This document shows positions 40,403 through 49,138 of a DNA stretch of 64,000 bases, piece after piece. A program made the position numbers and the translations under genes. The first letter of the stretch is position 1; every line of letters begins with the position of its first letter. Origin of the DNA: a bacterium (lineage in GTDB: Bacteria; Armatimonadota; Zipacnadia; Zipacnadales; Zipacnadaceae); assembly GCA_030603495.1 (NCBI GenBank), contig JAUVXR010000012.1, positions 8,501-72,500 on the forward strand. Reading direction: 5' to 3'. The notes beneath the pieces were generated by a model, which worked only from the letters and a program-made list of their open reading frames with translations, did no database searches and was not told the DNA's origin.

Positions 40403-43015
40403 ATGACCCTCATAGCCGGACTCAAGCAGCTTCGCATCTGCTCAGCAATTCTGGTGGCTGGGGTTGCTCTTTTTGCTGGTCTGCCGGCCTACGCTGAGCC
40501 GATACACCGGGTCTTGCCGAATGGAGCCCACATAGTCGTCGAGGAGAATCATGCCTCCCCGGTGGCTGCAATCCGCTTCTACGTAGGTGTGGGCAGCGTT
40601 TACGAGGGAGAATACCTGGGCGCGGGCATATCCCATCTCGTCGAGCACTGCAGTGGCCGGGGCACGGCCATGCACACCGCCGTAGAGATTGACGAGGCGG
40701 AAGCAGCAATTGGCGGATACGCCAATGCCTATACCACCCACGATCACACGTGCTATCACATTACCACCCTGGGCACTTGGGCCGACCAAGCGATCCAGCT
40801 GCTGGGTGATTACGTACTTGGTGCTAGCTTCCCGGAAGAGGAGGTGGCTAATCAGGTTGATATCGTTACCCGGGAAATCGCCCGTGTGGACGACGACCCG
40901 ATGCGCGCGGCATATGAGCTTTTCAATCAGACGATGTTCCGCCGTCATCCCCAACGCTACCGCGTTATTGGCTATCCGGCCGACTTTGCCGGACTTGTCC
41001 GCAAGGACCTGGTCAAGTTCCACCGGCAGCACTATACACCGGATAACCTCGTAGCCGTAGCAGTCGGCGATTTTGATGTTCAGGAGGTTGCTGACTGGCT
41101 CGAGGCCGCACTCGGCGGCTACCCGCGCCGGCCGGGTGCGCCGGTGGTTTTGCCCCGGGAGGCGGGTCCGACGACGATTCGCCGGGCCACGCAGGAGCGG
41201 GAGGGACTGCATCGTGCGCGTCTGGTGGTGGGCTGGCGGACAATTGATCTGTTTGATCCGGATCTGTATGCGTTGGATGTCCTGGCGTACGTCCTGGGCC
41301 ACGGCAACAGCGCGCGGCTGCCGCGTCTACTGCGTGACGAGTTGGGTCTGGTGGACACTGTGCATGTGTGGTCGGATACCCCGTCGTATGATGCCGGTAC
41401 GTTTGTGGTGTCGGCGATCCTGGACGCGGGTAACCTCAAGCAGGTCGAGCGGTGGGTACTGGAGATGGTAGGCAAAGCTGGTAGTGAGCTGGTGACGGCC
41501 GAGGAGATCGCCCGGGCCAAGCGCCAGAAGGAAGCCATGCTCGTCTACGCGCAGGAGACGCCGGAGGGGCGTGCGAGGGTGCTGGGCACCGATCTGCTGT
41601 TGGCTGGGGATCTGGGGTTCAGTAGTGAGTATGTGGCCAGGATTCGGGCGGTGACTGCGGAGCAAGTCCGCGCCGTAGCCCGCAAATACTTGCTGCCGGA
41701 CTGCTACGTCATTACGGCCCTGCTGCCGCCGCAGGAACAGCAGGCGACCCCGGTGGATCAGCAACAAGAAGTGCCGGTTCCCCACAGTGAACGGTATGTC
41801 CTGGACAACGGCTTGACGGTTGTGGTAAGAACCGAGCCAGGCGCGCCTTCGGTTCACGTAGTGACTGCTACCCGTGCCGGGCTGCGCTATGAAAACGAGC
41901 AGAACAACGGGATTACCCGGCTGATGGCTCGTATGCTCATGCGGGGCACCGAGCAGCGCAGCCGCGAGCAGATTGCCGCCGCGATGGACGATCTGGGCGC
42001 GGAGATTGATAGTTACTCGGGCCGTAACAGCTTTGGGCTGACTGCGCGCTGTCTGCCTGAAGACTTCGAGGCGGTGCTGCGCATTCTGGCAGATTGTCTG
42101 CAAGACGCGAGCTTTCCGGCGGAGGAGTTCGGGCGTGTCCAGCAGCTTGCTCTGGCGGAGATCGCGGCCCAGCAGGAAGATGTGGACCAGGTGGCTGAGA
42201 AGCTGTTGCGGGCGACGCTCTTCCAGCGCCACCCCTACCGCTTCATGGAAGTCGGCTCCCGGGACAGCGTTGAGCAGCTCAGCGCTGAGCAGCTTCGCCA
42301 CTTCCGTCGCCAGGTGTGTCAGCCAGCGGGGACGATCCTGGTGATCCAGGGCGCAGTTGACCCGCAGCAGGCGAAAGAGTTGGTTGCGCAGCAGTTTGAG
42401 CAGTGGGACGGCGGTGAACTGGGTGAGCCGCAAGTTCCCGTGGAGCCGCCGCTGTCCCAGCAGCGCACGAGAGCTCTGGAGCGCAGTCAGGAGCAAGCCA
42501 TCATCTATTACGGCTTCTCGGGTCCGCGGGTGAACGAGGAGGAGCGCTACGTGCGAGACGTGATGACGGCGGTGCTGGGGTACAACACTGGGCGCTTGCA
42601 CACCATCCTGCGTGGGCAAGGCCTGGTTTACGCCACCTTTGCCTACGCAATTCCGGGGCTTGACCCGGGCTACTATGCTATTTATGCCGCCACGGCACCG
42701 GACAAGGTAGAACAAGTGCAGGAGATTATTGAGCAGAACACCGCCCGGCTGCAAACGGAACTGGTCAGCGCCGAAGAGTTGGCCAAGGCCAAGATTGCCT
42801 GCCTGAGTCGTGAGCAGATCGGTCTGGCCAAGCCGGCGGTGCGCGCGCAGAGCCAAGCGCTGGACGAATTGTATAGGCTCGGCTATGATAACTACCGGCG
42901 CTACCAGCAGCAGATCGAGGCGGTCACCGCCGAGCAGGTGCGCGATTACGCGCGGGAGCTGTTGGATCTAAAGGCCTGTGCGGTGGTGGTCACTCGGCCC
43001 CAATCCAGTCAGTGA
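40403..43015 (+). CDS. Exported double M16 family zinc protease
   Basis: An 870-residue exported peptidase made of two M16 halves. A signal peptide (about 1-31) leads into the active half, which has the inverted zinc motif HLVEH (78-82) and an expected downstream Glu. The second half (from about 465, VLDNGLTVVVRTEPGAPSV) lacks the zinc motif and would form the other half of the clam-shell chamber, as in pitrilysin and M16B proteins. These enzymes degrade small peptides or signal peptide debris in the periplasm. It follows the solute-binding protein by 12 bases, so they are probably co-transcribed. No ribosome site is obvious. Confidence 0.9.
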   Translation: MTLIAGLKQLRICSAILVAGVALFAGLPAYAEPIHRVLPNGAHIVVEENHASPVAAIRFYVGVGSVYEGEYLGAGISHLVEHCSGRGTAMHTAVEIDEAEAAIGGYANAYTTHDHTCYHITTLGTWADQAIQLLGDYVLGASFPEEEVANQVDIVTREIARVDDDPMRAAYELFNQTMFRRHPQRYRVIGYPADFAGLVRKDLVKFHRQHYTPDNLVAVAVGDFDVQEVADWLEAALGGYPRRPGAPVVLPREAGPTTIRRATQEREGLHRARLVVGWRTIDLFDPDLYALDVLAYVLGHGNSARLPRLLRDELGLVDTVHVWSDTPSYDAGTFVVSAILDAGNLKQVERWVLEMVGKAGSELVTAEEIARAKRQKEAMLVYAQETPEGRARVLGTDLLLAGDLGFSSEYVARIRAVTAEQVRAVARKYLLPDCYVITALLPPQEQQATPVDQQQEVPVPHSERYVLDNGLTVVVRTEPGAPSVHVVTATRAGLRYENEQNNGITRLMARMLMRGTEQRSREQIAAAMDDLGAEIDSYSGRNSFGLTARCLPEDFEAVLRILADCLQDASFPAEEFGRVQQLALAEIAAQQEDVDQVAEKLLRATLFQRHPYRFMEVGSRDSVEQLSAEQLRHFRRQVCQPAGTILVIQGAVDPQQAKELVAQQFEQWDGGELGEPQVPVEPPLSQQRTRALERSQEQAIIYYGFSGPRVNEEERYVRDVMTAVLGYNTGRLHTILRGQGLVYATFAYAIPGLDPGYYAIYAATAPDKVEQVQEIIEQNTARLQTELVSAEELAKAKIACLSREQIGLAKPAVRAQSQALDELYRLGYDNYRRYQQQIEAVTAEQVRDYARELLDLKACAVVVTRPQSSQ

Positions 43016-43593
43016 AGGAGCATCTGCCTACCAAAGTGATGAACGAGAAAGAGTATGTTGGTGCAGTTAGCCAAGAAATCAGCGAAGCGGTGGGCAAGTT
43101 CGATCAGGGCGAACTTGCCGCGCTGGTCGAGGCCATATTGCAGGCCGATCGGGTGTTCGTCTGTGGCACCGGACGCAGCCTACTGATGTTGCAGGCCTTT
43201 GCGATGCGGCTGATGCACGCCGGCGTGGCGGCTTACGTAGTTGGGGAGACAATCACCCCGGCCATAATCCAGGGTGACTTGCTTATCGCCGGCTCGGGCT
43301 CCGGGCAGACGCAGACTACGCTGGCGATGATCCAGGCGGCCGCGGCTCGCGGTGCAGACACCGCCGTGATAACTGGCCACCGGACCTCGCCCGTGGCCGA
43401 GGCCTGTGACCTGGTCGTGGAGGTGCCCGCTCAGGTGACCGGCGATGCTGCTCTCACCACATCTGTGCAGTTGCCTGGTTCGCTGTTTGAGCAGTGCTTA
43501 CTGGTCATGGCCGATGCGCTGGTCTTGAGGCTGATGGCGCGACTGGGCACGACTATGGCCGAGATGCGCACGCGTCATACCAAACTGGAGTGA
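43012..43593 (+). CDS. SIS-domain 6-phospho-3-hexuloisomerase-like protein
   Basis: A 193-residue SIS-fold isomerase. It resembles the 6-phospho-3-hexuloisomerase (PHI, HxlB) of the ribulose monophosphate pathway, with [20 protein letters not shown] near residue 48 and [12 protein letters not shown] near 95. It would interconvert hexulose 6-phosphate and fructose 6-phosphate. The partner hexulose-6-phosphate synthase is not nearby, so a related role in sugar isomerisation is possible. GTG 43012 overlaps the protease stop (GTGA); ATG 43039 gives the more usual length, with its ribosome site too far away. Confidence 0.75.
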   Translation: MKEHLPTKVMNEKEYVGAVSQEISEAVGKFDQGELAALVEAILQADRVFVCGTGRSLLMLQAFAMRLMHAGVAAYVVGETITPAIIQGDLLIAGSGSGQTQTTLAMIQAAAARGADTAVITGHRTSPVAEACDLVVEVPAQVTGDAALTTSVQLPGSLFEQCLLVMADALVLRLMARLGTTMAEMRTRHTKLE

Positions 43594-43636
43594 CCCTGCC
43601 GCTGAGCGCCAGGCTGTTATAAGGAGTGAACAGGCA

Positions 43637-44521
43637 ATGTCTGAAAGAGTGCTGAGAATCGGTCTGCCCAAGGGGAGCCTCCAGAAGGCGACCATTGACA
43701 TATTCCGCAAGGCCGGCTTCCCGATAACGGTGGATGAGCGCCAGTACAAGCCCGATTTTGACGATGACGAGCTATGGGGTGTGCTGCTGCGTGCCCAGGA
43801 GATGCCGGATTATGTGGCCGGTGGCATTCTCGACTGCGGGCTGACCGGGCTGGACTGGATTCGCGAGCGCGGCGTGGAAGAGCAGGTGGTTGAGGTCGCC
43901 GACTTGGTCTACGCTAAGCACGGCATGCGCCCGTATAAGTGGGTGCTGGCGGTACACGAGAGTTCCGATATTCAGGGGCCCGGGGAGCTCCAGGGCAAGC
44001 GCGTGGCTACCGAGTTGGTTGATGTTACTACGAAGTATCTGGCCGAGCACGGCGTGGAGGCGCAGGTCGAGTTTTCCTGGGGCGCTACTGAGGCCAAGTG
44101 CCCAAGCCTGGTAGATGCCATCGTCGAGGGCACGGAAACCGGCAGCACCCTGGCGGCGAACAATCTCAGAATAGTAGATGTCCTGTTTGAGTCGTGTACG
44201 AAATTCATCGCTAGCCGAGATGCCTGGGCGGATTCCTGGAAACGCGAGAAGATTGAGGTTATTGCGATGTTGCTCCAGGGCGCGATCGATGCCGAGTTGA
44301 AGGTGGGGCTGAAGATGAACGTGGCGCGGGAAGATCTGGACGCGGTGGTAGATGAACTGCCCGCGCTCAAGCGCCCGACTGTCTCGCCACTGGCCAACGG
44401 CGAGTGGGTAGCGATAGAGACGATTGTAGACTCGGCTCTGGTACGCCAGCTTATCCCAAGGCTGAAGGCCGCCGGCGCCCAGGGCATCATCGAGTACCCG
44501 CTCAACAAGATCATAATGTAG
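43637..44521 (+). CDS. hisG: ATP phosphoribosyltransferase, long form
   Basis: First enzyme of histidine synthesis, joining ATP and PRPP. The 294 residues contain the catalytic domains and the C-terminal ACT-like regulatory domain, so it is the long hexameric form that is feedback-inhibited by histidine and needs no HisZ. Motifs include [11 protein letters not shown] at the start, GLTGLDWI, and [18 protein letters not shown] (the PRPP-binding loop). A good ribosome site (AAGGAG) precedes ATG 43637. No other his gene is in the window. Next to it lies a small MBL-like remnant. Confidence 0.9.
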   Translation: MSERVLRIGLPKGSLQKATIDIFRKAGFPITVDERQYKPDFDDDELWGVLLRAQEMPDYVAGGILDCGLTGLDWIRERGVEEQVVEVADLVYAKHGMRPYKWVLAVHESSDIQGPGELQGKRVATELVDVTTKYLAEHGVEAQVEFSWGATEAKCPSLVDAIVEGTETGSTLAANNLRIVDVLFESCTKFIASRDAWADSWKREKIEVIAMLLQGAIDAELKVGLKMNVAREDLDAVVDELPALKRPTVSPLANGEWVAIETIVDSALVRQLIPRLKAAGAQGIIEYPLNKIIM

Positions 44522-44539
44522 CAGCTACCGGAGACCGGT

Positions 44540-44659
44540 ATGCCCCAGACCACGCTGACGTTCATCGGTACCGACAGCGTTGTGCCACGGAGTGAAAACG
44601 ACACTACTATCCCTATCCTCGGCCGCGACGTTTGCCTCTGCCAACACTGTCTGCTATAA
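44540..44659 (+). pseudogene. N-terminal remnant of a metallo-beta-lactamase-fold (RNase Z-like) gene
   Basis: A 39-codon frame begins TLTFIGTDSVVPRSENDTT, like the first strand and loop of RNase Z-type MBL proteins (LTFLGTGSxVPxxxRNxS). It then departs from the family, lacks any zinc motif and ends at TAA 44657-44659. A GGAGA sits near the start. It looks like the frayed beginning of a lost gene, and its stop codon overlaps the -10 box of the leuB promoter. Confidence 0.55.
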
Positions 44660-44660
44660 T
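44632..44660 (+). promoter_or_regulatory. leuB promoter
   Basis: TTGCCT (44632-44637) and a perfect TATAAT (44655-44660) are 17 bases apart, with transcription expected near 44667, 37 bases before ATG 44704. GGAGAGG precedes the ATG. Confidence 0.75.
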
Positions 44661-44703
44661 CGTGATGCAATTCCCTCATTATGCTGGCCGGAGAGGTCCT
44701 GCA

Positions 44704-45756
44704 ATGCACAAGATCGCTGTATTGCCCTGCGATGGAGTTGGGCCCGAGGTCGTCACCGAGGGTCTGAAGGTACTGGCGGTGGCCGCGGAAAAGTACAACG
44801 TTAAGTATGAGTTGGTCGAGTACGACATCGGTGGCGACCGCTACCTGCGTACCGGCGAGGTCCTGCCCGATTCCGTAATGGAGGAGCTAAGCCAGTGTGA
44901 TGCGATTTATCTGGGTGCAGTCGGTCATCCCGACGTGCCTCCGGGTGTCCTGGAGCAGGGCCTCTTGCTCAAGCTGCGCTTCGGCTTTGACCAGTACGTC
45001 AACCTGCGGCCGATCAAGCTCTATCCCGGTGTGGCGACGCCGCTCAAGGACAAGGGGCCTGAGGACATTGACTTCATAGTCGTCCGCGAGAACACCGAAG
45101 GCTTCTACGCCGGTACGGGTGGCCAACTGAAGAGAGGCACGCCCGACGAGGTAGCCATACAAACTGGTGTCTACACTCGCAAGGGCACCGAGCGGATAAT
45201 TCGATATGCCTTTGAGCTGGCCCGTAAGCGCGACAAGGCCAAACAAGTCACCTGTGTGGATAAGGCCAATGTGCTGACCTACGGTCACGACCTGTGGCGG
45301 CGCACCTTCGCCGAGGTAGGCGAGGAATACCCTGACATCAAGCAGGAAAACGCCTTCGTGGACGCGGTCTGCATGTGGTTTGTGAAGAACCCGGAGTGGT
45401 TTGACGTCGTAGTCACGACCAATATGTTCGGGGATATCATCACCGATCTGGGGGCAATGATCCAGGGCGGTATGGGTGTGGCGGCCTCGGGCAACATCAA
45501 CCCGGAGGGTGTCTCGATGTTTGAGCCCATCCACGGCTCAGCGCCCAAGTACACCGGTAATAACGTCATCTGTCCGATTGCAGCCATCTGTGCCGCCGGG
45601 ATGATGATGGAACATTTGGGCGAGACCGCAGCCGGAGCAGCGATCGAGAAGGCCGTGATCAGTGCGCTGGCCAGCGGCAAGCTGGGGGACTTGTCCACGC
45701 GCAGCGGCGTCAGTACAACCGAAGCCGGTGACCTGGTCGCCAGTCTGATCGAGTAG
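44704..45756 (+). CDS. leuB: 3-Isopropylmalate dehydrogenase family protein
   Basis: A 350-residue NAD-dependent beta-decarboxylating dehydrogenase. In leucine synthesis it would oxidise 3-isopropylmalate to 2-oxoisocaproate. Visible motifs are DGVGPEVV, RENTEGFYAGTGG, VDKANVL with the catalytic Lys, DAVCMWFVKNPEWFDVVVTTNMFGDI with the metal Asp residues, and EPIHGSAPKYTG of the NAD site. Isocitrate, homoisocitrate and tartrate dehydrogenases belong to the same family; no leuA, leuC or leuD is near, so leucine is the favoured but not proven role. It has its own promoter; the glycosyltransferase gene follows after 15 bases. Confidence 0.8.
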   Translation: MHKIAVLPCDGVGPEVVTEGLKVLAVAAEKYNVKYELVEYDIGGDRYLRTGEVLPDSVMEELSQCDAIYLGAVGHPDVPPGVLEQGLLLKLRFGFDQYVNLRPIKLYPGVATPLKDKGPEDIDFIVVRENTEGFYAGTGGQLKRGTPDEVAIQTGVYTRKGTERIIRYAFELARKRDKAKQVTCVDKANVLTYGHDLWRRTFAEVGEEYPDIKQENAFVDAVCMWFVKNPEWFDVVVTTNMFGDIITDLGAMIQGGMGVAASGNINPEGVSMFEPIHGSAPKYTGNNVICPIAAICAAGMMMEHLGETAAGAAIEKAVISALASGKLGDLSTRSGVSTTEAGDLVASLIE

Positions 45757-45771
45757 CTATCTCGAGAGCAA

Positions 45772-47571
45772 ATGAATAACCTGGCCGGTTTTCTGACAAG
45801 CGGTGCCGTAGCACTCCCCGCAGCGGCGGTGGTCTACCTGTGGGAGCGCTGGCGGCTGTCGCGTCCGGGAGGACCGTATGCCCGGGCTGACTTCTCCGGC
45901 CTGATTCTTCTGGTGGCGCTGGCAGCTTCCTGGTGGGTATATCTGCCTACCCATCCCCAACTGGCGGGTGTACTGTTTGGCGGGGGCATCGTCTTCGTGA
46001 TAGCGGCCCTGGCTGATAACTGGCGACCCGCCTGGTGGCTGGCGATAGTGGGTGTGGTGGTGGTCGGGGCGCTGCTCAGCTATCAGGGCGTAACCGTCCG
46101 TGTGGTCAACCTGCCCTTCAGCCAGAACGACATCTCCCTGGGTTGGTTCGGGCACGTGGTGACCGTACTGTGGATGGTGATCTGCGCAGTGCTGTTTGCG
46201 CAAGCGGCCAGCATCCTGGCGGTGCCGCTGGGCGTGGCCGGGCTGGCAGCGGGCACCTTTTTCCTGGTCTGCCAGCTCCAGCCGGCGGTAACCGGCCCGG
46301 TGGCAGCCTTCGCCGCCGTGACAGTGTGTGGTGCCTGTCTGGTGCAACTGCCCTTCGCCCGGATGCTGAGCTACGCCGGAGCCACCGCGGGGGCCTATAC
46401 GATCGGTTACTTGATCGGCGCCTTGTCGGTAATGGGCGCGCTTAAGAATGCTGCCTTCCTGGTCGCCGTGCTGCCCCTGATTGTCGTCGGTGTGCCTCTG
46501 TTTGCTGCTACCTATACTTATGCCGCCGAACTGCGCCGCGGCTGGCGAGCCGTCGTCTTCACCGAGCGGCGCAGGCACCTGCATGACCTGCTGCTAAGCC
46601 AGGGCTATAGCCAGCGCCAGGTCATCGGAATACTGCTCGGCGGCACGGTTTACCTCTGTCTGCTGGCATTGCTGCTGGTCTGGATTATCAAGATAACTTT
46701 CGTGGTCAAGATCGTAGTCGTCGCGGCGACAGTGGCCTTTGGGCTGCTGTTCTTCTACACACTACTTCGGCTTCTGCCCCATGCGCCGGCTGAACAGTTG
46801 CCGCGTAGTTCGGGCCAGGTGCGCCTGCTGGGCATGCCGCTGGACCCGCTGACCCTGGATGAGGCGCTCCAGGAGGCTGAGCGTTTCCTGGTAGAAGACC
46901 GGCCTCACATGATCGTGACCCCCGATGCCTCGGCGGTGGTGCGAGCACAGCACGATAAGGAGCTGCGCCAGATTATCGAGGAGGCCGACCTGGTACCACC
47001 CGATGGCGCGGGTGTTGTTCTGGCCGCGCGGATGCTCAATCTGCCGGTGGACGTGCGCTGTGCCGGCTGTGACATGGTCGAGCAGCTCTGCCGGGCGGCC
47101 GCAAACCGGGGGCGCGCAGTCTACCTGCTTGGGGGTGAGGCGGGGGTTGCCGAGGAAGCTGCGGCCAAACTCCAGGAGCGCATTTCCGGCCTGGAGATAG
47201 CCGGCTGCCAACACGGCTATTTTACTCCCGAAGAGGAGCCAGAGATTGTCAAAGACATCCGGCAGAAGCGGCCGGGGGTGCTGCTGGTGGCCCTGGGCAT
47301 ACCTCGGCAGGAGAAGTGGATCAAGGCGCATCTGGAAGACCTGCGCGTGCCCATCTGCATCGGGGTTGGCGGGAGTCTGGACGTCATCTCCGGCCGCAAG
47401 AAGCGTGCTCCGGTCTGGATGCAGCGGGCCGGGCTAGAGTGGCTTTACCGCACCATTAAAGAGCCCCACCGCCTGCTCCGGCTGCAGGCGCTGCCCGCAA
47501 TCGTCTGGATGAGTATCCGCGAGCTGCTGCGGTCGCCGGATCTGCCGTCCGAGCCACCTCAGAATGGATGA
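45772..47571 (+). CDS. WecA/MraY-like membrane domain fused to a TagA/WecG glycosyltransferase
   Basis: A 599-residue protein. The first 340 residues form about ten membrane helices of the WecA/TagO polyprenyl-phosphate glycosyl-1-phosphate transferase fold, recognisable by RRGWRAVVFTERRRHLHD and SQRQVIGILLGG. Its catalytic motifs are missing: the first Asp pair reads ADN, the NAxNLIDGLDG stretch is replaced, and the GDSG loop reads YAGATAG. The C-terminal 240 residues (from about 350) are a complete WecG/TagA/CpsF glycosyltransferase with VTPDASAVV, ADLVPPDGAGVVLA (catalytic Asp), GCQHGYF and PRQEKWI. WecA and TagA normally act in sequence on the same lipid carrier, so this chain may anchor the second enzyme at the membrane. 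The gene belongs to the leuB transcript. Confidence 0.8.
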   Translation: MNNLAGFLTSGAVALPAAAVVYLWERWRLSRPGGPYARADFSGLILLVALAASWWVYLPTHPQLAGVLFGGGIVFVIAALADNWRPAWWLAIVGVVVVGALLSYQGVTVRVVNLPFSQNDISLGWFGHVVTVLWMVICAVLFAQAASILAVPLGVAGLAAGTFFLVCQLQPAVTGPVAAFAAVTVCGACLVQLPFARMLSYAGATAGAYTIGYLIGALSVMGALKNAAFLVAVLPLIVVGVPLFAATYTYAAELRRGWRAVVFTERRRHLHDLLLSQGYSQRQVIGILLGGTVYLCLLALLLVWIIKITFVVKIVVVAATVAFGLLFFYTLLRLLPHAPAEQLPRSSGQVRLLGMPLDPLTLDEALQEAERFLVEDRPHMIVTPDASAVVRAQHDKELRQIIEEADLVPPDGAGVVLAARMLNLPVDVRCAGCDMVEQLCRAAANRGRAVYLLGGEAGVAEEAAAKLQERISGLEIAGCQHGYFTPEEEPEIVKDIRQKRPGVLLVALGIPRQEKWIKAHLEDLRVPICIGVGGSLDVISGRKKRAPVWMQRAGLEWLYRTIKEPHRLLRLQALPAIVWMSIRELLRSPDLPSEPPQNG

Positions 47572-47992
47572 TAAGCCGAGTTACTCGCCTGCAAAACCCC
47601 ATTTTGCCCATATTTCCTGCCCCTTTGTGGGACGATAATCCTTGCTATAGTGCCCACTTTGCCCCACACTACCAGCCCCGTGCTCCACGTACAGTCCTTC
47701 CTTCTCTATCCCCCCACCTTCCCCTCCTACCCTACACCCCTCGGCAAGAGCACACACCCTTCACGTCAGCAGACGGAAAGAATCTGTGAAGCTACTCTCC
47801 GTCAGGGCTTGAATGACTATGCCCCGCACGTGACGAACCCCTATTCGGGACATGGGGCTACCTACCTGTGTGGTCTGGAGGTGTTTCCGGGAATCTGTCA
47901 CGCCAGACGGCAACCATCCCAGTCCATCCGGAACGCATGTGAGCAATCGTTTGGCAGGTACTTCTCAAAGAATGGGATTTGGAGCCACAAGC
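47572..47992 (+). other. Intergenic region with a pyrimidine-rich tract
   Basis: These 421 bases hold no recognisable gene. A run of about 60 bases near 47693-47752 is almost all C and T on the plus strand (with CCCCCCACC and CCCCTCC blocks), a homopyrimidine tract that could form unusual structures. TTTGTG (47624-47629) and TATAGT (47646-47651) make a weak promoter-like pair 16 bases apart. The open frame in the second half lacks a start and family motif, so it is treated as the leader of the DUF262 gene. Confidence 0.4.
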
Positions 47993-49129
47993 ATGAGCAA
48001 CGATACTGACATAGCGTCACTCGACGGCAGAGCCGAATACGAACGAAAAACGGTTCGCCCCGAAGACATCGAGTTCGAGCGTATCGGGTCGGAAGAGGAG
48101 GATTACGAGAGCGCGCCTCCCACGTACGAGATCAACACCTATCCTGCGGATTTCACTCTTGAGGTGCTCTATACCAAGTGGAATGCTGGTGACATCGAGA
48201 TTCCGCGCTTCCAGCGTCAATTCGTATGGAGGCAGGTCCAAGCGAGCAAGCTCATCGAATCCTTCCTCATCGGACTTCCGGTTCCCGCTGTGTTCCTATA
48301 CACTAAAAGGACAACACAGAAGTTCCTCGTCATCGACGGACAGCAACGTTTTCGCAGCGTGTTCTACTTCTTTGACGGCTTCTTCGGTGAAGAGCAGAAG
48401 GGGAAGCGACAGGTCTTCCAGCTCAAGGGGCTTAGCAAAGATAGCAAGTACTACGATAAGACCTTCGAGGACCTCGATGAGCCAGATCGCCGTAAGCTTC
48501 ACAACTGTGTACTGCGCTCGTTTATCGTCCAGCAACTCGATCCCGCAGCAGACGATACCAGCATGTACCACATCTTCGAAAGGCTGAACACAGGCGGCAC
48601 GCTGCTCGCCAACCAAGAAATTCGTAACTGTGTGTACCGCGGCTCATTCACCGAGCTATTGCAGGTTCTTAACACGCTTCCTGAGTGGCGACGCATAGTT
48701 GGACGGGATGCCCCTGACACCCGACAGAAAGATGTGGAGTTAATCTTGCGGTTCTTTGCCCTTCTTGACACCGCCAGCTATAAGAAGCCGATGAAGGACT
48801 TTTTGAGCAAGTTCATGAAGGCCAATCGTGAGCCATCCAATAGTGTGCTCGGACAGTTTGAGGAGCTGTTCAGGGGTACATGTAAGGGTGTGGTGGACAA
48901 TATAGGAGATCGTCCCTTCCACATACGTGCGGGGCTCAACAGCGCCGTGTTTGACTGCGTGATGGTGAGCTTTGCGAACCATCGCGGCGTGATCGCAGCG
49001 GACATCAGAGAGCGGTATGACCGGCTAGTGAGCGATGATGAGTTTCTCAATAACGCGAGAAGCGGCACGACGGACGAACTGGTTCTCAGAAAGCGTTTTC
49101 GCGCCGCGAACCAGGCGTTGTTTGGGTAA
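47993..49129 (+). CDS. DUF262 (GmrSD-like ParB-fold) protein, first gene of a DUF262-HEPN pair
   Basis: A 378-residue cytosolic protein whose central part is a DUF262 domain, a ParB/Srx-fold NTPase or nuclease-like module found in GmrSD restriction enzymes and other defence systems. The hallmark pieces are IPRFQRQFVWR at 64-74, LVIDGQQR at about 112-119, and FERLNTGGTLLANQEIRN at about 196-213. It lacks the GmrSD DUF1524 HNH nuclease domain at its C-terminus. It is followed 9 bases later by a HEPN RNase-like gene, and both are more AT-rich than the flanking DNA. I infer a two-gene defence or toxin system. ATG 47993 is preferred, with GGAG 9 bases upstream. Confidence 0.8.
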   Translation: MSNDTDIASLDGRAEYERKTVRPEDIEFERIGSEEEDYESAPPTYEINTYPADFTLEVLYTKWNAGDIEIPRFQRQFVWRQVQASKLIESFLIGLPVPAVFLYTKRTTQKFLVIDGQQRFRSVFYFFDGFFGEEQKGKRQVFQLKGLSKDSKYYDKTFEDLDEPDRRKLHNCVLRSFIVQQLDPAADDTSMYHIFERLNTGGTLLANQEIRNCVYRGSFTELLQVLNTLPEWRRIVGRDAPDTRQKDVELILRFFALLDTASYKKPMKDFLSKFMKANREPSNSVLGQFEELFRGTCKGVVDNIGDRPFHIRAGLNSAVFDCVMVSFANHRGVIAADIRERYDRLVSDDEFLNNARSGTTDELVLRKRFRAANQALFG

Positions 49130-49138
49130 TCAAGGCCC

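Noticed and set aside
41327-42856. 509-codon minus-strand frame opposite the M16 protease
   Set aside because: Antisense shadow of the protease; no start signal and no motif.
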